Positions 17,401 to 25,540 of a stretch of DNA of 64,000 nt are shown in pieces. The notes beneath the pieces are model-generated. The model made no database searches and was not told where the DNA came from. It was given only the letters and a program-made list of their open reading frames with translations. The stretch's first letter is position 1. Each line of letters begins with the position of its first letter. The DNA comes from Lachnospiraceae bacterium (GTDB lineage: Bacteria > Bacillota > Clostridia > Lachnospirales > Lachnospiraceae), in assembly GCA_014803415.1 (NCBI GenBank), contig JAAVBZ010000045.1:124001-188000 (forward strand), in the 5' to 3' direction. The position numbers and the translations under genes are program-made.

Positions 17401-19589
17401 AGAACACTATGAATGTATCTACTTATTTCGGTGTGGATGATGAAGGACGTAAAAGTTATGAGATGTGTACCCGTAACGCAGGGGGAGAGGAAGGTGTAGT
17501 TCCCGGTCTGTTCAGCGGACATTATGAGGATTATGATGGGGAAAGTCCATATGAAGAGGAAATAAAAGGTAATGACCGTATCCTTTCAGTTACCATGTAT
17601 GATGTGAAGTATCTGCCGGATTATGCCTTTGACAGCTGTGAAAGACTGCAGTTTGTGTCTTTGGGAGATGCCTGTGAAGATATAGGTAACGCGCCTTTCA
17701 GAGGCTGTGATTCTTTGACCAATATTAAGGGAAATGATAACTATGTTATTGAAAACATGATCATTTACTCTGTTAATGAGGATGAAGAGACATATACGAT
17801 TGAAGAATGTCTGCCTTCCAGAGGAGTTAACGGAAGCAGCCCTGTGGTAATGTCCTCCTCAGATCCTATTATTGCCAATGTCAGCGCTATAAAAGATGGT
17901 GCGTTTGAAGACTGTGATCATGTGGTTAAGATATTGTTAGATGATGCAAAGCAACTGGGAATCATTCCCAGAGATGCATTTAATGATTGTGATGCTTTAA
18001 ATGAGGTAGGACTTCCTTCAACCGTATACCGTATTGACAGCAAAGCATTTGGCGGTAACGATCATATTGAAGTTACTATACCCGGTAAAGAGGTGCACAT
18101 TGTAAGTGATGCCTTTGAGCATGTGCCTACCAATACCATAAATACCTATAAGGGTACTTCAGCGGAAGATTACGGTAATTATCACAAATTAAACGTAGAG
18201 CTGTTAGGTAATTTATATACTGTCAGGTTCCTTGACTGGGATGCAACACTTTTGAAGGAACAGGAAGATATTGTGGAACATCAGAGTGCAGTACCGCCTG
18301 AAGATCCCAAACGTGAAGGCTATACTTTTACAGGATGGCTTCCATCAAACTTGAATGATGTGACTTCCAATATGGTTGTAGTGGCTCAGTATTCAGACAA
18401 TTCTGCATCAGAAAACAGACATACGGTCACGTTCTATGCTTATGACGGGGCAACAGTAGTGGCTACTTATGATGTAGCACATGAAGGCAGTGTAACGCCT
18501 CCGGCGGCTCCTGTAAGAAAAGGATATGATTTTGTTGCGTGGGTGCCAAATACCTATACCAATGTAACACAGGATATGGCTATTACTGCCTCTTATCAAC
18601 CTTCTACGGCCACATCAGGATCTAATGGCAGCGGAAACGGTAATGGAGATGGAAATGGCTCACCCAGTCCTTCAGCTACGCCTTCACCGACGCCGTCAGT
18701 AACGAAATATACGGTAAATGTATCGGGAGGAAGCGGAAGCGGAGAATATGCAGCCGGTTCGATCGTAGCGATCAATGCTTATGCGATGAGTTCGGGCCAG
18801 GTATTTGACAAGTGGACTACTTCTACAGCAGGAGTGGGATTTGCAGATCCCAATGCAATTTCAACCACATTTACCATGCCGGCAGCAAATGTTACGATCA
18901 CTGCCACTTATAAGACTGGAAACGGCAGTGCAACTGCAGTTGCCAATGGAAGCAATACCGGTACAACAGGTAATAGCAGTGTAACTCCTGTCAGTGCAAC
19001 TACGAATACGAACACAGGCACTACGGTAGAGGTAACAAAACCCGGTATTTCATCTACGGGGCTTGCCGGTGCTACTGTTACCGGTGCTACGGATAACTTT
19101 ATCGTAAAGGTATCGGAAGATCAGGCAGCTACAAATGCTGCAGTAGCAGCTTTGCAGGCAAGATATGGTGATATAAGCAGAATCAAGTATTTCCCTATGG
19201 ATATCAGCCTATATGATTCCACAGGACGTAATAAGATAACGGATACTACAGGTATTTCAGTCAATATTACCCTGCCGTTACCTGACGAACTGCGAGAGTA
19301 TGCGGGAAATAACAGAATTGCCCATATTTCTAACAATACATTAGAAGATTTAGGTGCTAAGTTTACTACGATTGACGGCGTGCCATGTATTAATTTTACG
19401 GCGAGCCAGTTTTCACCTTATGTGATTTATGTAGATACAGCGAACCTGACGCAGGGAACTATTGATGCGACGCCTAAGACCGGAGATCCTATCCATCCGA
19501 AGTGGTTTTTGGCTATGGGAATGGCGTGTATATCACTGATCTTGTTCTTCAAGAAAGATAAAGCTGCAGTTAAATCTAAAACAGCATAG
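14412..19589 (+). CDS. Giant BspA-like LRR cell-surface protein with TPKTG sorting signal
   Basis: A 1725-residue surface protein. A basic N-terminus and hydrophobic core, with likely cleavage after GLSA (about residue 43), form a Sec signal peptide. A unique region follows (about 44-320), then clusters of BspA/LRR_5 leucine-rich repeats (about 330-530, 656-776 and 1053-1262, with IGDRAFANC-type units). Two InlB B-repeat (Flg_new-type) domains sit at about 1263-1326 and 1337-1396, then a Gly/Asn and Ser/Pro linker, a further bacterial repeat domain (about 1433-1503) and a Thr/Ser-rich stretch. A domain at about 1560-1678 is shared with the next gene. The end is a sorting signal, TPKTG at 1687-1691, a hydrophobic segment and a KKDK tail. 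It is likely anchored by the upstream sortase and used for adhesion or glycan/protein binding; the ligand is unknown. Confidence 0.88.
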   Translation: MTKVKAKKKNLKLKRQIRKTVGALFMVSAIVIAAIPVQGLSAETLKAESAVDNRGSGEYPTKDEFGQYPEKYEEDFDLDFNAGIDLVGTNKEKHTAYSIKQLTDGSYSYNWQFEYYLITVNSNTNAIISKYNDNYPENEVIIGNSANTDYYIVTSEKFNAFFAEDGPNDKDYSVDYYEWEDVVYNGNASANVRWFQKWEKEGYEVFTANCQRYRNYLDEYQKYQDAYAKWLENPVGNRPQEPAVVAEPTPISRNPVRDFNLDMKLQYYCGEAKDFPIGSEGYTLVPVTDNVSGTNTDGTAKIVYMAKGGKPNGIDGFNDENGFLLTSKSVELIGIARRAFYNIHNVNTLTMPEEIKYVGDEAFYMSFIKSITFDNVENIGNRAFLNCGQLAEVKLEKGTVRIGSEAFRNSGITELVLPNSIMVIGGGAFSECHELRKVDMNSITSECAIGCYAFYNDYALNEVSMDKSNIRLIGEGAFAISNTQTGSWSNVVLPEQMTGAKGSTLGNYLFQGRNNLRSVKFPINYGVNGPVTLPSGMFKNCPNMEYVDFTAAAGSTICGNVGFNDEYNNGEFNSLFLDVLNPDFYVRGPELNVNGQEASPRQSTWKAITKVSNFVPYVYVNRQGVECYEVSDGVYLLQANEKKELTNCRPIDESITTPIDLIIPDKVGAYAIESIANGAMSNSNLRSRIRSITIQDDSLTKLDNGVFEGLPNLEEVTIGNSVNSIGDRAFANCKKLIDVTFHTPKIGYEGFTIGTDAFKTNSNELTIHGDIVPGYAPFEFAMGKDSGKIDDRGKRICYKSQSPDLLTVMYDNKTDNVTLLDYPKYNEIDERNSDYCRAMEASYYEKYGGNQGSWVTTVDSSDPDNPVTTTTYIPGGYDSDREAFTRVYLAYMNDPDTNEDPYDSVYYGPWIDDTYLALLDEGCFLPENVNLPDKLPAKYFDKYPYSILENYERGNSAVLEYQTVTDTDLALINTCLNIVVPKGVTSIDATAFFTAPENTMNVSTYFGVDDEGRKSYEMCTRNAGGEEGVVPGLFSGHYEDYDGESPYEEEIKGNDRILSVTMYDVKYLPDYAFDSCERLQFVSLGDACEDIGNAPFRGCDSLTNIKGNDNYVIENMIIYSVNEDEETYTIEECLPSRGVNGSSPVVMSSSDPIIANVSAIKDGAFEDCDHVVKILLDDAKQLGIIPRDAFNDCDALNEVGLPSTVYRIDSKAFGGNDHIEVTIPGKEVHIVSDAFEHVPTNTINTYKGTSAEDYGNYHKLNVELLGNLYTVRFLDWDATLLKEQEDIVEHQSAVPPEDPKREGYTFTGWLPSNLNDVTSNMVVVAQYSDNSASENRHTVTFYAYDGATVVATYDVAHEGSVTPPAAPVRKGYDFVAWVPNTYTNVTQDMAITASYQPSTATSGSNGSGNGNGDGNGSPSPSATPSPTPSVTKYTVNVSGGSGSGEYAAGSIVAINAYAMSSGQVFDKWTTSTAGVGFADPNAISTTFTMPAANVTITATYKTGNGSATAVANGSNTGTTGNSSVTPVSATTNTNTGTTVEVTKPGISSTGLAGATVTGATDNFIVKVSEDQAATNAAVAALQARYGDISRIKYFPMDISLYDSTGRNKITDTTGISVNITLPLPDELREYAGNNRIAHISNNTLEDLGAKFTTIDGVPCINFTASQFSPYVIYVDTANLTQGTIDATPKTGDPIHPKWFLAMGMACISLILFFKKDKAAVKSKTA

Positions 19590-19599
19590 GAGATTCCCT

Positions 19600-22362
19600 A
19601 TGAATAAGAAAAAAACAAAGATTCTGAGTGCACTGCTTCTGGCTGCGGCACTGGCAGTCACTCAGATTCCTGTATCAGATGTAGAAGCAGTAGGTTCTAC
19701 ATCTGATTTTCAGATGGAAGGAAGTAAATTGCTGAAGTATACAGGCACGGCGGAAGTCGTGTCTATTCCCGATGATGTTAAAGAAATAGGAGAGGAAGCA
19801 TTTGCCGGTAATGATTATCTGGTCAAGGTCAATATAGACAGTAACGTGGAAAAGGTGGGTTACAGAGCTTTTGCAGACTGTGATAATTTAAGAACCGTGA
19901 AGATAGGAGATTCTGTTAAAGAGCTTTCCGTAGCAGCATTTGTTAATGATAAAGAACTTAAAAATGTGAGCATCGGAACAGGACTTAGAGAAATCGGAAG
20001 TGGTGTGTTTGCAGGCTGCAGCGGACTTTCGGAGCTTTCTTTATCAGAGGATAATCCTTACTTATTTTATAGCAACGGGGTACTTTACGACGATGAGCAG
20101 AAGATTTTGTATGCTCTTATGCCGAATTATAACAGGGGGTCTTTGACACTGCCGAAGACGGTAGAGACCATATATGCATATGCATTTTGGGGAAATCCTT
20201 ATATTGAACATGTAAAATTGAATGGCAATTTGAATCAGGTACCTTCTTATGCCTTTTCCAATTGCATGAATCTGAAGGAGGTTGAGGTTCTGCTGCCGAT
20301 CAGAAGCATTGAAGCCAAGGCATTTGAAGACTGTGTGAATCTCAGGAAGGTGACGCTGCCGGATTCTGTAAGCAATATCCATGATACGGCATTTGACGGC
20401 TGTCATCATGTGGAAATAATAGCAACCCCAGGTACATATGGAGCGCAGTTTGGGGAGACTTTAAAAGCCTCTGAAATTGATCGTGTGGAATATGAAGATG
20501 TAAAAGATTCCCAGGTGATTTCAGCGGATGAGATTGTAAAGGATCCGGAAGATACAGAAATAATGGAAGATATAGAAGGCGGGCAGACTGATGATCAGGA
20601 AGAAGAGGATAATAGCGGAAATCTTCCGGTGAGCCCTATTACTGTTTCAGGCGGTTCTTCAAGCAATAAAGTCCTTGGGGAATCCAGTATTGTGGCAGGC
20701 AGGGCGGTTGTCTTTATTGATAACAGTCAGATCAATGTATCAACAGGAAGTGTCAACTCCGGTATGATCGATCTTGGGGCAGGCAATGGATCCGATGATG
20801 GACTAACAGACGGTGTCTCTGAAGAAGGTAACAATGAAGGTATAGGTGATATTCTTTCAGATAATGCACAAAAAGGGAAAGATTTTCCTAAATATACTGT
20901 AGTAGGAAGTAAGATCGCTTCACAGGCATATTATCAGGATGCATCTTTAAAAGAATATCAAATGGAAGAAGGGATTACAGAAATCGGTGATTTCGCTTTC
21001 GCAAGATCGGGACTTACTTCTATAGTGATTCCGGAAGGAGTTGAAAAAATCGGTTATGGAGCCTTTTATCATTGTGATGATCTTACCAGTGTAACGATTC
21101 CTTCCAGTGTAAAAGAAATAGATGCCAATGCCTTTACGCAGACACCGTGGCTTACTGGAATGCAAAACGGCAGTTCCCCTTTTATCATTGTAGGAGACGG
21201 TATTCTGGTTGCCTATTCCGGTTCGGACAGTGTGGTAAATATTCCGGCTGATGTAAAATATATCGGTGCAGAGACTTTTAAGGATCATATGGGGATCACG
21301 GCAGTAAACATTCCGGATTCGGTAACGGTGATCGGAGAAGCAGCTTTTAGCGGCTGCAGAAATTTGAAGACTGTAAATGGTGGAACACAGCTTATAAAAG
21401 TTTGTGACAGGGCATTTCAGAATTGTCCTTTGTCCCGGATATCGATTCCTGCTACAATGGAAGAAATCGGTCTTGGAGCTTATGATTGTCCCGGGGGTAC
21501 GGATACGGTGACTTTTGAAGGAGAAAAGCTTCCGGTTCTTATTATGGGAGATAATTCAGGACGACTTTCCAATACAGAAAGCAGAACATATGCTTTTGAT
21601 AAATGTAAGACAGCAATTGTTAAAGGGCAGGCAGGTAGCCTTAACGGAACAGTCCTTGCAGAAGGAAGCTTTGGTTTTCATGGAATGATAACAGATGAGG
21701 CCGGTAATCAGTTGGTTGATCTGTCAAACGGAGCGGTCAGAATAGCAGATAGTGGAATCATGATGCTGATAAGCAGTGAAACGATGTCCTCCGATAGAAC
21801 GGAAACCATGGCAGAAATGCCTGGCAACAATGGAAGTTATGTGCTTAGAATTTCAGATTCAGATACAGCATCGGAAAGAATCACATCAGCTTACAGAGAA
21901 TTATATGGAGGCAGATCTCCGGCAAGCTTGCTGGCATATGATATTTCACTTTATGACAGTACCGGTCTGATTCCTATTACCAGGTTGGGAAAACAGTATA
22001 TTACCATACAGATTCCCAAACCAGAGGGAATTGCCGGAGGTGGATTCCATCTGGTAACGCTTGACAGTGACGGTCAGCTGGAAGCAGTAGAATATAGTAT
22101 TGTAAATCTGGAGGATGGGGATTATATTCAATTTACTACCAAACATTTTTCTCCTTTTGGTATTTACAGAAATTCCGCTTACAACGGTCAGGGGATTGTC
22201 AGCGGCGGACAGACGATGATCAGCCTGTCAGGGCAGAAGGACGATACACCGGATACAGGTGATCCGATTCATCCGAAATGGTTTTTAGCTATAGGACTAT
22301 TGGCAGCATCTGTTGCATTGTTCTTTTACAAAGGGAAAAAACTTCCTGAAAAGAAAATTTAA
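19600..22362 (+). CDS. BspA-like LRR cell-surface protein with TPDTG sorting signal
   Basis: A 920-residue exported protein: Sec signal peptide (hydrophobic core LLLAAALAVT, likely cut near VEA), and a first block of LRR_5/BspA repeats (about 44-280). An acidic linker and a Ser/Gly/Asn-rich region follow (about 300-427), then a second LRR block (about 427-634). A domain at about 744-857 is shared with the preceding protein (DISLYDSTG, then THFSPFGIY-like TKHFSPFGIY). The sorting signal is TPDTG at 883-887 followed by DPIHPKWFLAIG, a hydrophobic stretch and a basic tail. AGGAG lies eight bases before the ATG and only ten bases separate it from the previous stop. It is the second predicted substrate of the operon's class B sortase. 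The LRR pattern is of the bacterial adhesin type; no enzyme domain is visible. Confidence 0.88.
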   Translation: MNKKKTKILSALLLAAALAVTQIPVSDVEAVGSTSDFQMEGSKLLKYTGTAEVVSIPDDVKEIGEEAFAGNDYLVKVNIDSNVEKVGYRAFADCDNLRTVKIGDSVKELSVAAFVNDKELKNVSIGTGLREIGSGVFAGCSGLSELSLSEDNPYLFYSNGVLYDDEQKILYALMPNYNRGSLTLPKTVETIYAYAFWGNPYIEHVKLNGNLNQVPSYAFSNCMNLKEVEVLLPIRSIEAKAFEDCVNLRKVTLPDSVSNIHDTAFDGCHHVEIIATPGTYGAQFGETLKASEIDRVEYEDVKDSQVISADEIVKDPEDTEIMEDIEGGQTDDQEEEDNSGNLPVSPITVSGGSSSNKVLGESSIVAGRAVVFIDNSQINVSTGSVNSGMIDLGAGNGSDDGLTDGVSEEGNNEGIGDILSDNAQKGKDFPKYTVVGSKIASQAYYQDASLKEYQMEEGITEIGDFAFARSGLTSIVIPEGVEKIGYGAFYHCDDLTSVTIPSSVKEIDANAFTQTPWLTGMQNGSSPFIIVGDGILVAYSGSDSVVNIPADVKYIGAETFKDHMGITAVNIPDSVTVIGEAAFSGCRNLKTVNGGTQLIKVCDRAFQNCPLSRISIPATMEEIGLGAYDCPGGTDTVTFEGEKLPVLIMGDNSGRLSNTESRTYAFDKCKTAIVKGQAGSLNGTVLAEGSFGFHGMITDEAGNQLVDLSNGAVRIADSGIMMLISSETMSSDRTETMAEMPGNNGSYVLRISDSDTASERITSAYRELYGGRSPASLLAYDISLYDSTGLIPITRLGKQYITIQIPKPEGIAGGGFHLVTLDSDGQLEAVEYSIVNLEDGDYIQFTTKHFSPFGIYRNSAYNGQGIVSGGQTMISLSGQKDDTPDTGDPIHPKWFLAIGLLAASVALFFYKGKKLPEKKI

Positions 22363-22373
22363 TAACAGAAAAG

Positions 22374-22412
22374 AAACTCCCGGCATATCATAATAAAAAA
22401 CCGGGAGTTTTT
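22374..22412 (+). terminator. Terminator of the sortase/BspA operon, overlapping the subtilase ribosome-binding site
   Basis: Perfect 10-bp stem (22374-22383 with 22401-22410), 17-base loop and T tract. The 3' arm contains GGGAG (22403-22407), seven bases before the ATG of the next gene, so it also supplies that gene's Shine-Dalgarno. When the hairpin is folded, the site is paired. Confidence 0.8.
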
Positions 22413-22414
22413 AT

Positions 22415-23326
22415 ATGCTTCGGGTAAGAAAACAGATCGGATGCAGTGATGAACTGGTGAGGTCCTGCGGAAACAGAGGTGTAACCATGGCCATGCTTGA
22501 TACCGGTATTGCAGTTCATCCTGATTTTGATGATAGACTGATAGCTTTCAGTGATTTTGTAAATGGGAAAAGAGAGCCTTATGATGACAGCGGACACGGC
22601 ACTCATGTAGCGGGCTGCATGTGCGGGAGCGGCAGGCTTTCCGACGGAAAATACAAAGGAATGGCACCAGCAAGCAGAATGGTGGTAGGGAAAGTATTGG
22701 ATTACAAAGGCGACGGTATTATTGAAAATATGGCTAATGGTATTGAATGGGTACTTGGAAACCGGAAAAGATATGATATCCGTATTCTGAATATTTCCAT
22801 CGGAATGGGAGAATCAGCAGAAAAAGAACGGATGGATAAGCTGCTTGAGCTGGTGGATGAGGCATGGAAATGTGGTCTGATCGTAGTTTGTGCTGCGGGA
22901 AATTCAGGACCAAAAGCCATGACCATTTCACCTATAGGCGCCAGAAAAATGGTGATCACGGTAGGGTGTAATGAAGGAGGCTATTTTGGTGACAGAGCAA
23001 ATATTTGTGAAAGTTATTCCAGCCGCGGTCCGAGTCCCTATGACATGAAAAAGCCGGATATTGTAGCGCCGGGAACAGATATTGTTTCCTGTAATGCTTT
23101 TTGGGAAAGAAGAGGGTGGAGATACAGAAATGCCTATGCGGCCAAAAGCGGGACATCGATGGCAACGCCCATCGTGTCGGGTGCAATGGCGCTGTTATTA
23201 CAGAAATATCCCTATCTTAGTAATGATCAGGCAAAAAGAAAACTCCTTAGCACTGCAAGGGATCTGCATGAAATGTGGAACAAGCAGGGGGCCGGAATGA
23301 TACAGGTAAATTCCTTATTGACATAA
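22415..23326 (+). CDS. S8 family subtilisin-like serine protease, intracellular type
   Basis: A 303-residue peptidase of the S8 family with a complete catalytic triad: Asp29 (LDTGI), His61 (GHGTHVAG) and Ser248 (GTSMATP). The oxyanion Asn lies in CAAGNSGP. There is no signal peptide, pro-domain or membrane segment, so it resembles intracellular subtilisins and probably acts in the cytosol, unless it exits without a signal. Upstream in-frame alternatives do not exist because the terminator of the preceding operon abuts the start. Its only visible Shine-Dalgarno lies in the terminator stem, so expression may depend on read-through or local unfolding. A strong promoter for the next operon overlaps its stop codon. 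Confidence 0.88.
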   Translation: MLRVRKQIGCSDELVRSCGNRGVTMAMLDTGIAVHPDFDDRLIAFSDFVNGKREPYDDSGHGTHVAGCMCGSGRLSDGKYKGMAPASRMVVGKVLDYKGDGIIENMANGIEWVLGNRKRYDIRILNISIGMGESAEKERMDKLLELVDEAWKCGLIVVCAAGNSGPKAMTISPIGARKMVITVGCNEGGYFGDRANICESYSSRGPSPYDMKKPDIVAPGTDIVSCNAFWERRGWRYRNAYAAKSGTSMATPIVSGAMALLLQKYPYLSNDQAKRKLLSTARDLHEMWNKQGAGMIQVNSLLT

Positions 23327-23346
23327 TATATCTTCTTGTATACAAT
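23318..23346 (+). promoter_or_regulatory. Strong sigma-A promoter of the citrate synthase/GntR/icd operon
   Basis: Consensus TTGACA (23318-23323), a 17-base spacer and TACAAT (23341-23346). The -35 box overlaps the last codons of the subtilase gene. The -10 box lies inside a perfect palindrome, described separately. Confidence 0.8.
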
Positions 23347-23356
23347 TATACAAGAA
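23333..23356. promoter_or_regulatory. Palindromic operator candidate for the GntR regulator
   Basis: Perfect inverted repeat: arms TTCTTGTATA (23333-23342) and TATACAAGAA (23347-23356) around CAAT. It also contains the smaller palindrome TTGTATACAA (23336-23345). GTATAC-centred palindromes are typical of FadR/GntR-family operators, and a GntR gene is the second gene of the operon. The site covers the -10 box, which would give repression by steric block. That the local GntR binds here is inference. Confidence 0.6.
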
Positions 23357-23384
23357 TTTTACATAGTTTGGAGGAGGAATTGAA

Positions 23385-24797
23385 ATGGCGCCGGAAAACA
23401 ATTATTTTCTAAATAGACCTGTATCACTTAATAACAAAAATAATTTACTAGAGATCGAAGAGCACATGTATATCCTGGATGATGTGGAAAAACCCAATAT
23501 ATTCAGGAATATGTTTCCCTATTCTGAGGTACCCAAGATTCCTTTTAATGACAGGATCGTACCTCATAATATGCCCAGAGATATCTGGATCACAGATACT
23601 ACCTTTCGTGACGGACAACAATCAAGGGCGCCCTATACTACGGAGCAGATCGTAACGATTTATGATTATATGCACAGGCTGGGAGGGCCAAACGGCATGA
23701 TCCGTGCCAGCGAGTTTTTCCTTTACAGCAAGAAAGACAGGGATGCTGTATATAAATGTATGGAGCGGGGCTATGAATTCCCTGAAGTTACCAGTTGGAT
23801 CCGGGCAAGCAAGGAGGATTTTAAGCTGGTCAAAGAGATTGGTATGAAGGAAACGGGTATTCTGGTAAGCTGCTCCGACTATCATATTTTCCTAAAGCTT
23901 AAAATGACCAGAAAACAAGCTATGGAACATTATTTGAGTGTGGTTAAGCAGTGCCTTGATGAGGGAATCAGTGTCAGATGTCATTTGGAGGATATAACAA
24001 GGGCAGATATTTACGGATATGTTGTGCCGTTTTGTTTAGAGCTGATGAAACTTTCAAAAGAATATCAGATTCCCATTAAGGTACGCGCCTGTGATACTAT
24101 GGGATATGGGGTCAATTATCCCGGTGCAGTAATTCCCAGAAGCGTACAGGGTATTATTTATGCTTTGCATACGCATGCGGGAGTACCTCATGAATGGATT
24201 GAGTGGCATGGGCATAATGATTTTTACAAAGCGGTGGTCAATTCCACAACAGCATGGCTCTATGGATGTTCCGGCGTCAATACGTCTTTATTCGGTATAG
24301 GCGAAAGAACAGGCAATACGCCTCTTGAGGCCATGATATTTGAATATGCCCAGCTTAAGGGCGATTTAAACGGCATGGATACTACAGTCATTACAGAACT
24401 TGCCGAGTATTATGAAAAAGAGATCGGTTATCACATTCCTGAAAGAACTCCTTTTGTAGGAAAGAATTTTAATGTGACAAGAGCCGGTATCCATGCAGAC
24501 GGACTTCTGAAAAATGAGGAAATTTATAATATTTTTGATACGGACAAGTTTCTCAACAGACCGGTGCTTTGCGCAGTATCCAATACATCAGGGCTGGCAG
24601 GCATTGCACACTGGATCAATACCTATTATAAGCTGAAAGGTGACGAGCAGGTGGATAAGACAAGTCCTGTTGTTACAGAGGTCAAAAAGTGGGTGGATAA
24701 ACAGTATGAAGAAGGACGTGTGACGGTCATCACAGATGCGGAATTGATAGAGCAGATCACAGCTGCGTGTGAGCTGACGGGTATGACTGTCGGTTAA
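23385..24797 (+). CDS. Putative Re-citrate synthase (HMGL/isopropylmalate synthase family)
   Basis: A 470-residue enzyme of the DRE-TIM/HMGL-like acyl-CoA condensing family. The catalytic strand reads ITDTTFRDGQQ (about residues 68-78), metal-binding His residues sit in EWHGHNDF, and GIGERTGNTPLE follows. There is no C-terminal leucine-sensing LeuA dimer domain, unlike true 2-isopropylmalate synthase. Related clostridial proteins, such as the one characterised in Clostridium kluyveri, are Re-face citrate synthases. Placement two genes before NADP-isocitrate dehydrogenase favours that reaction: oxaloacetate plus acetyl-CoA to citrate, feeding 2-oxoglutarate and glutamate. Homocitrate or isopropylmalate synthase remain possible. 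No aconitase gene is in the window. A GGAGGAGG-like site precedes the start. Confidence 0.75.
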   Translation: MAPENNYFLNRPVSLNNKNNLLEIEEHMYILDDVEKPNIFRNMFPYSEVPKIPFNDRIVPHNMPRDIWITDTTFRDGQQSRAPYTTEQIVTIYDYMHRLGGPNGMIRASEFFLYSKKDRDAVYKCMERGYEFPEVTSWIRASKEDFKLVKEIGMKETGILVSCSDYHIFLKLKMTRKQAMEHYLSVVKQCLDEGISVRCHLEDITRADIYGYVVPFCLELMKLSKEYQIPIKVRACDTMGYGVNYPGAVIPRSVQGIIYALHTHAGVPHEWIEWHGHNDFYKAVVNSTTAWLYGCSGVNTSLFGIGERTGNTPLEAMIFEYAQLKGDLNGMDTTVITELAEYYEKEIGYHIPERTPFVGKNFNVTRAGIHADGLLKNEEIYNIFDTDKFLNRPVLCAVSNTSGLAGIAHWINTYYKLKGDEQVDKTSPVVTEVKKWVDKQYEEGRVTVITDAELIEQITAACELTGMTVG

Positions 24798-24823
24798 GTA
24801 TAGAAAGGTAAGCGATTGGAAAA

Positions 24824-25513
24824 ATGAGCAGTTATGACGTAAAAAAAGAAGTGACAGATAAGTTTTCCCTCAGGGGAAGGGTATTCAATAAACTGAGAGA
24901 AGATATTTTAAGCGGCAGATATCAGGAGCATGAAGAACTTAAGGAAGTAGCAATTGGAGAGGAACTGGGAGTCAGCAGAACGCCTGTCAGAGAAGCTTTC
25001 AGACAACTGGAGCTGGAGGGACTGATTCAGATTGTTCCCAATAAAGGAGCCTATGTTACCGGCATTACATCCAAAGATGTAAAAGATATCTATATGATCC
25101 GGTCTTCCTTAGAGGGAATGTGCGCAAGGCTGGCTACAGAAAATATTACAAAAGAACAGTTAGAAGAACTGGAAGAAAATGTATATCTTGCAAGTTTTCA
25201 CGCCTCCAAAGGGCATATGGAGCAGATGGCGGATTTAGACAACAGATTTCATCATATTTTATATGAGGCCTGTAATTCCAAAATGCTGCAAAACTTGCTG
25301 CAGGATTTTCATCAGTATGTAATAAGGATCCGTAAAAAAACTCTTTCCACGAAGGAAAGGGGAATTGCATCAAACGAAGAGCACAGACAGATCATGGAGG
25401 CGATCAAGGCAAAGAATGGGGCAGAGGCAGAAAGACTTGCCACCTTGCATACGGATAATGCTTATGATAATATGGTTAAGAACGGTCTTTATGACATATA
25501 TGAGAATCATTAG
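24824..25513 (+). CDS. GntR family (FadR/FCD subfamily) transcriptional regulator
   Basis: A 229-residue DNA-binding protein. The N-terminal winged helix-turn-helix (about residues 15-78) has the classic VSRTPVREAFRQLELEGLI recognition element. The C-terminal all-helical FCD domain (about 88-215) has a DLDNRFHH motif and a later EEHRQIMEAI stretch supplying metal or ligand contacts. FCD regulators usually bind small organic acids. It lies between the citrate synthase candidate and icd, 26 bases from each, so it is co-transcribed. It probably controls the operon in response to citrate, another tricarboxylate or 2-oxoglutarate; the effector is inference. Confidence 0.9.
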   Translation: MSSYDVKKEVTDKFSLRGRVFNKLREDILSGRYQEHEELKEVAIGEELGVSRTPVREAFRQLELEGLIQIVPNKGAYVTGITSKDVKDIYMIRSSLEGMCARLATENITKEQLEELEENVYLASFHASKGHMEQMADLDNRFHHILYEACNSKMLQNLLQDFHQYVIRIRKKTLSTKERGIASNEEHRQIMEAIKAKNGAEAERLATLHTDNAYDNMVKNGLYDIYENH

Positions 25514-25540
25514 ATAAATTGAACCGGAAAGGAAAATGAC

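Noticed and set aside
18610-18700. Short repeated GGAAACGG and CCTTCACCG units, considered as a repeat array
   Set aside because: They encode a Gly/Asn and Ser/Pro/Thr linker in the BspA-like protein; no CRISPR-like spacing.
23385-24797. 2-isopropylmalate synthase (leuA)
   Set aside because: No C-terminal regulatory domain, no leuBCD nearby, and an icd-linked operon favours citrate synthase; kept as an alternative only.
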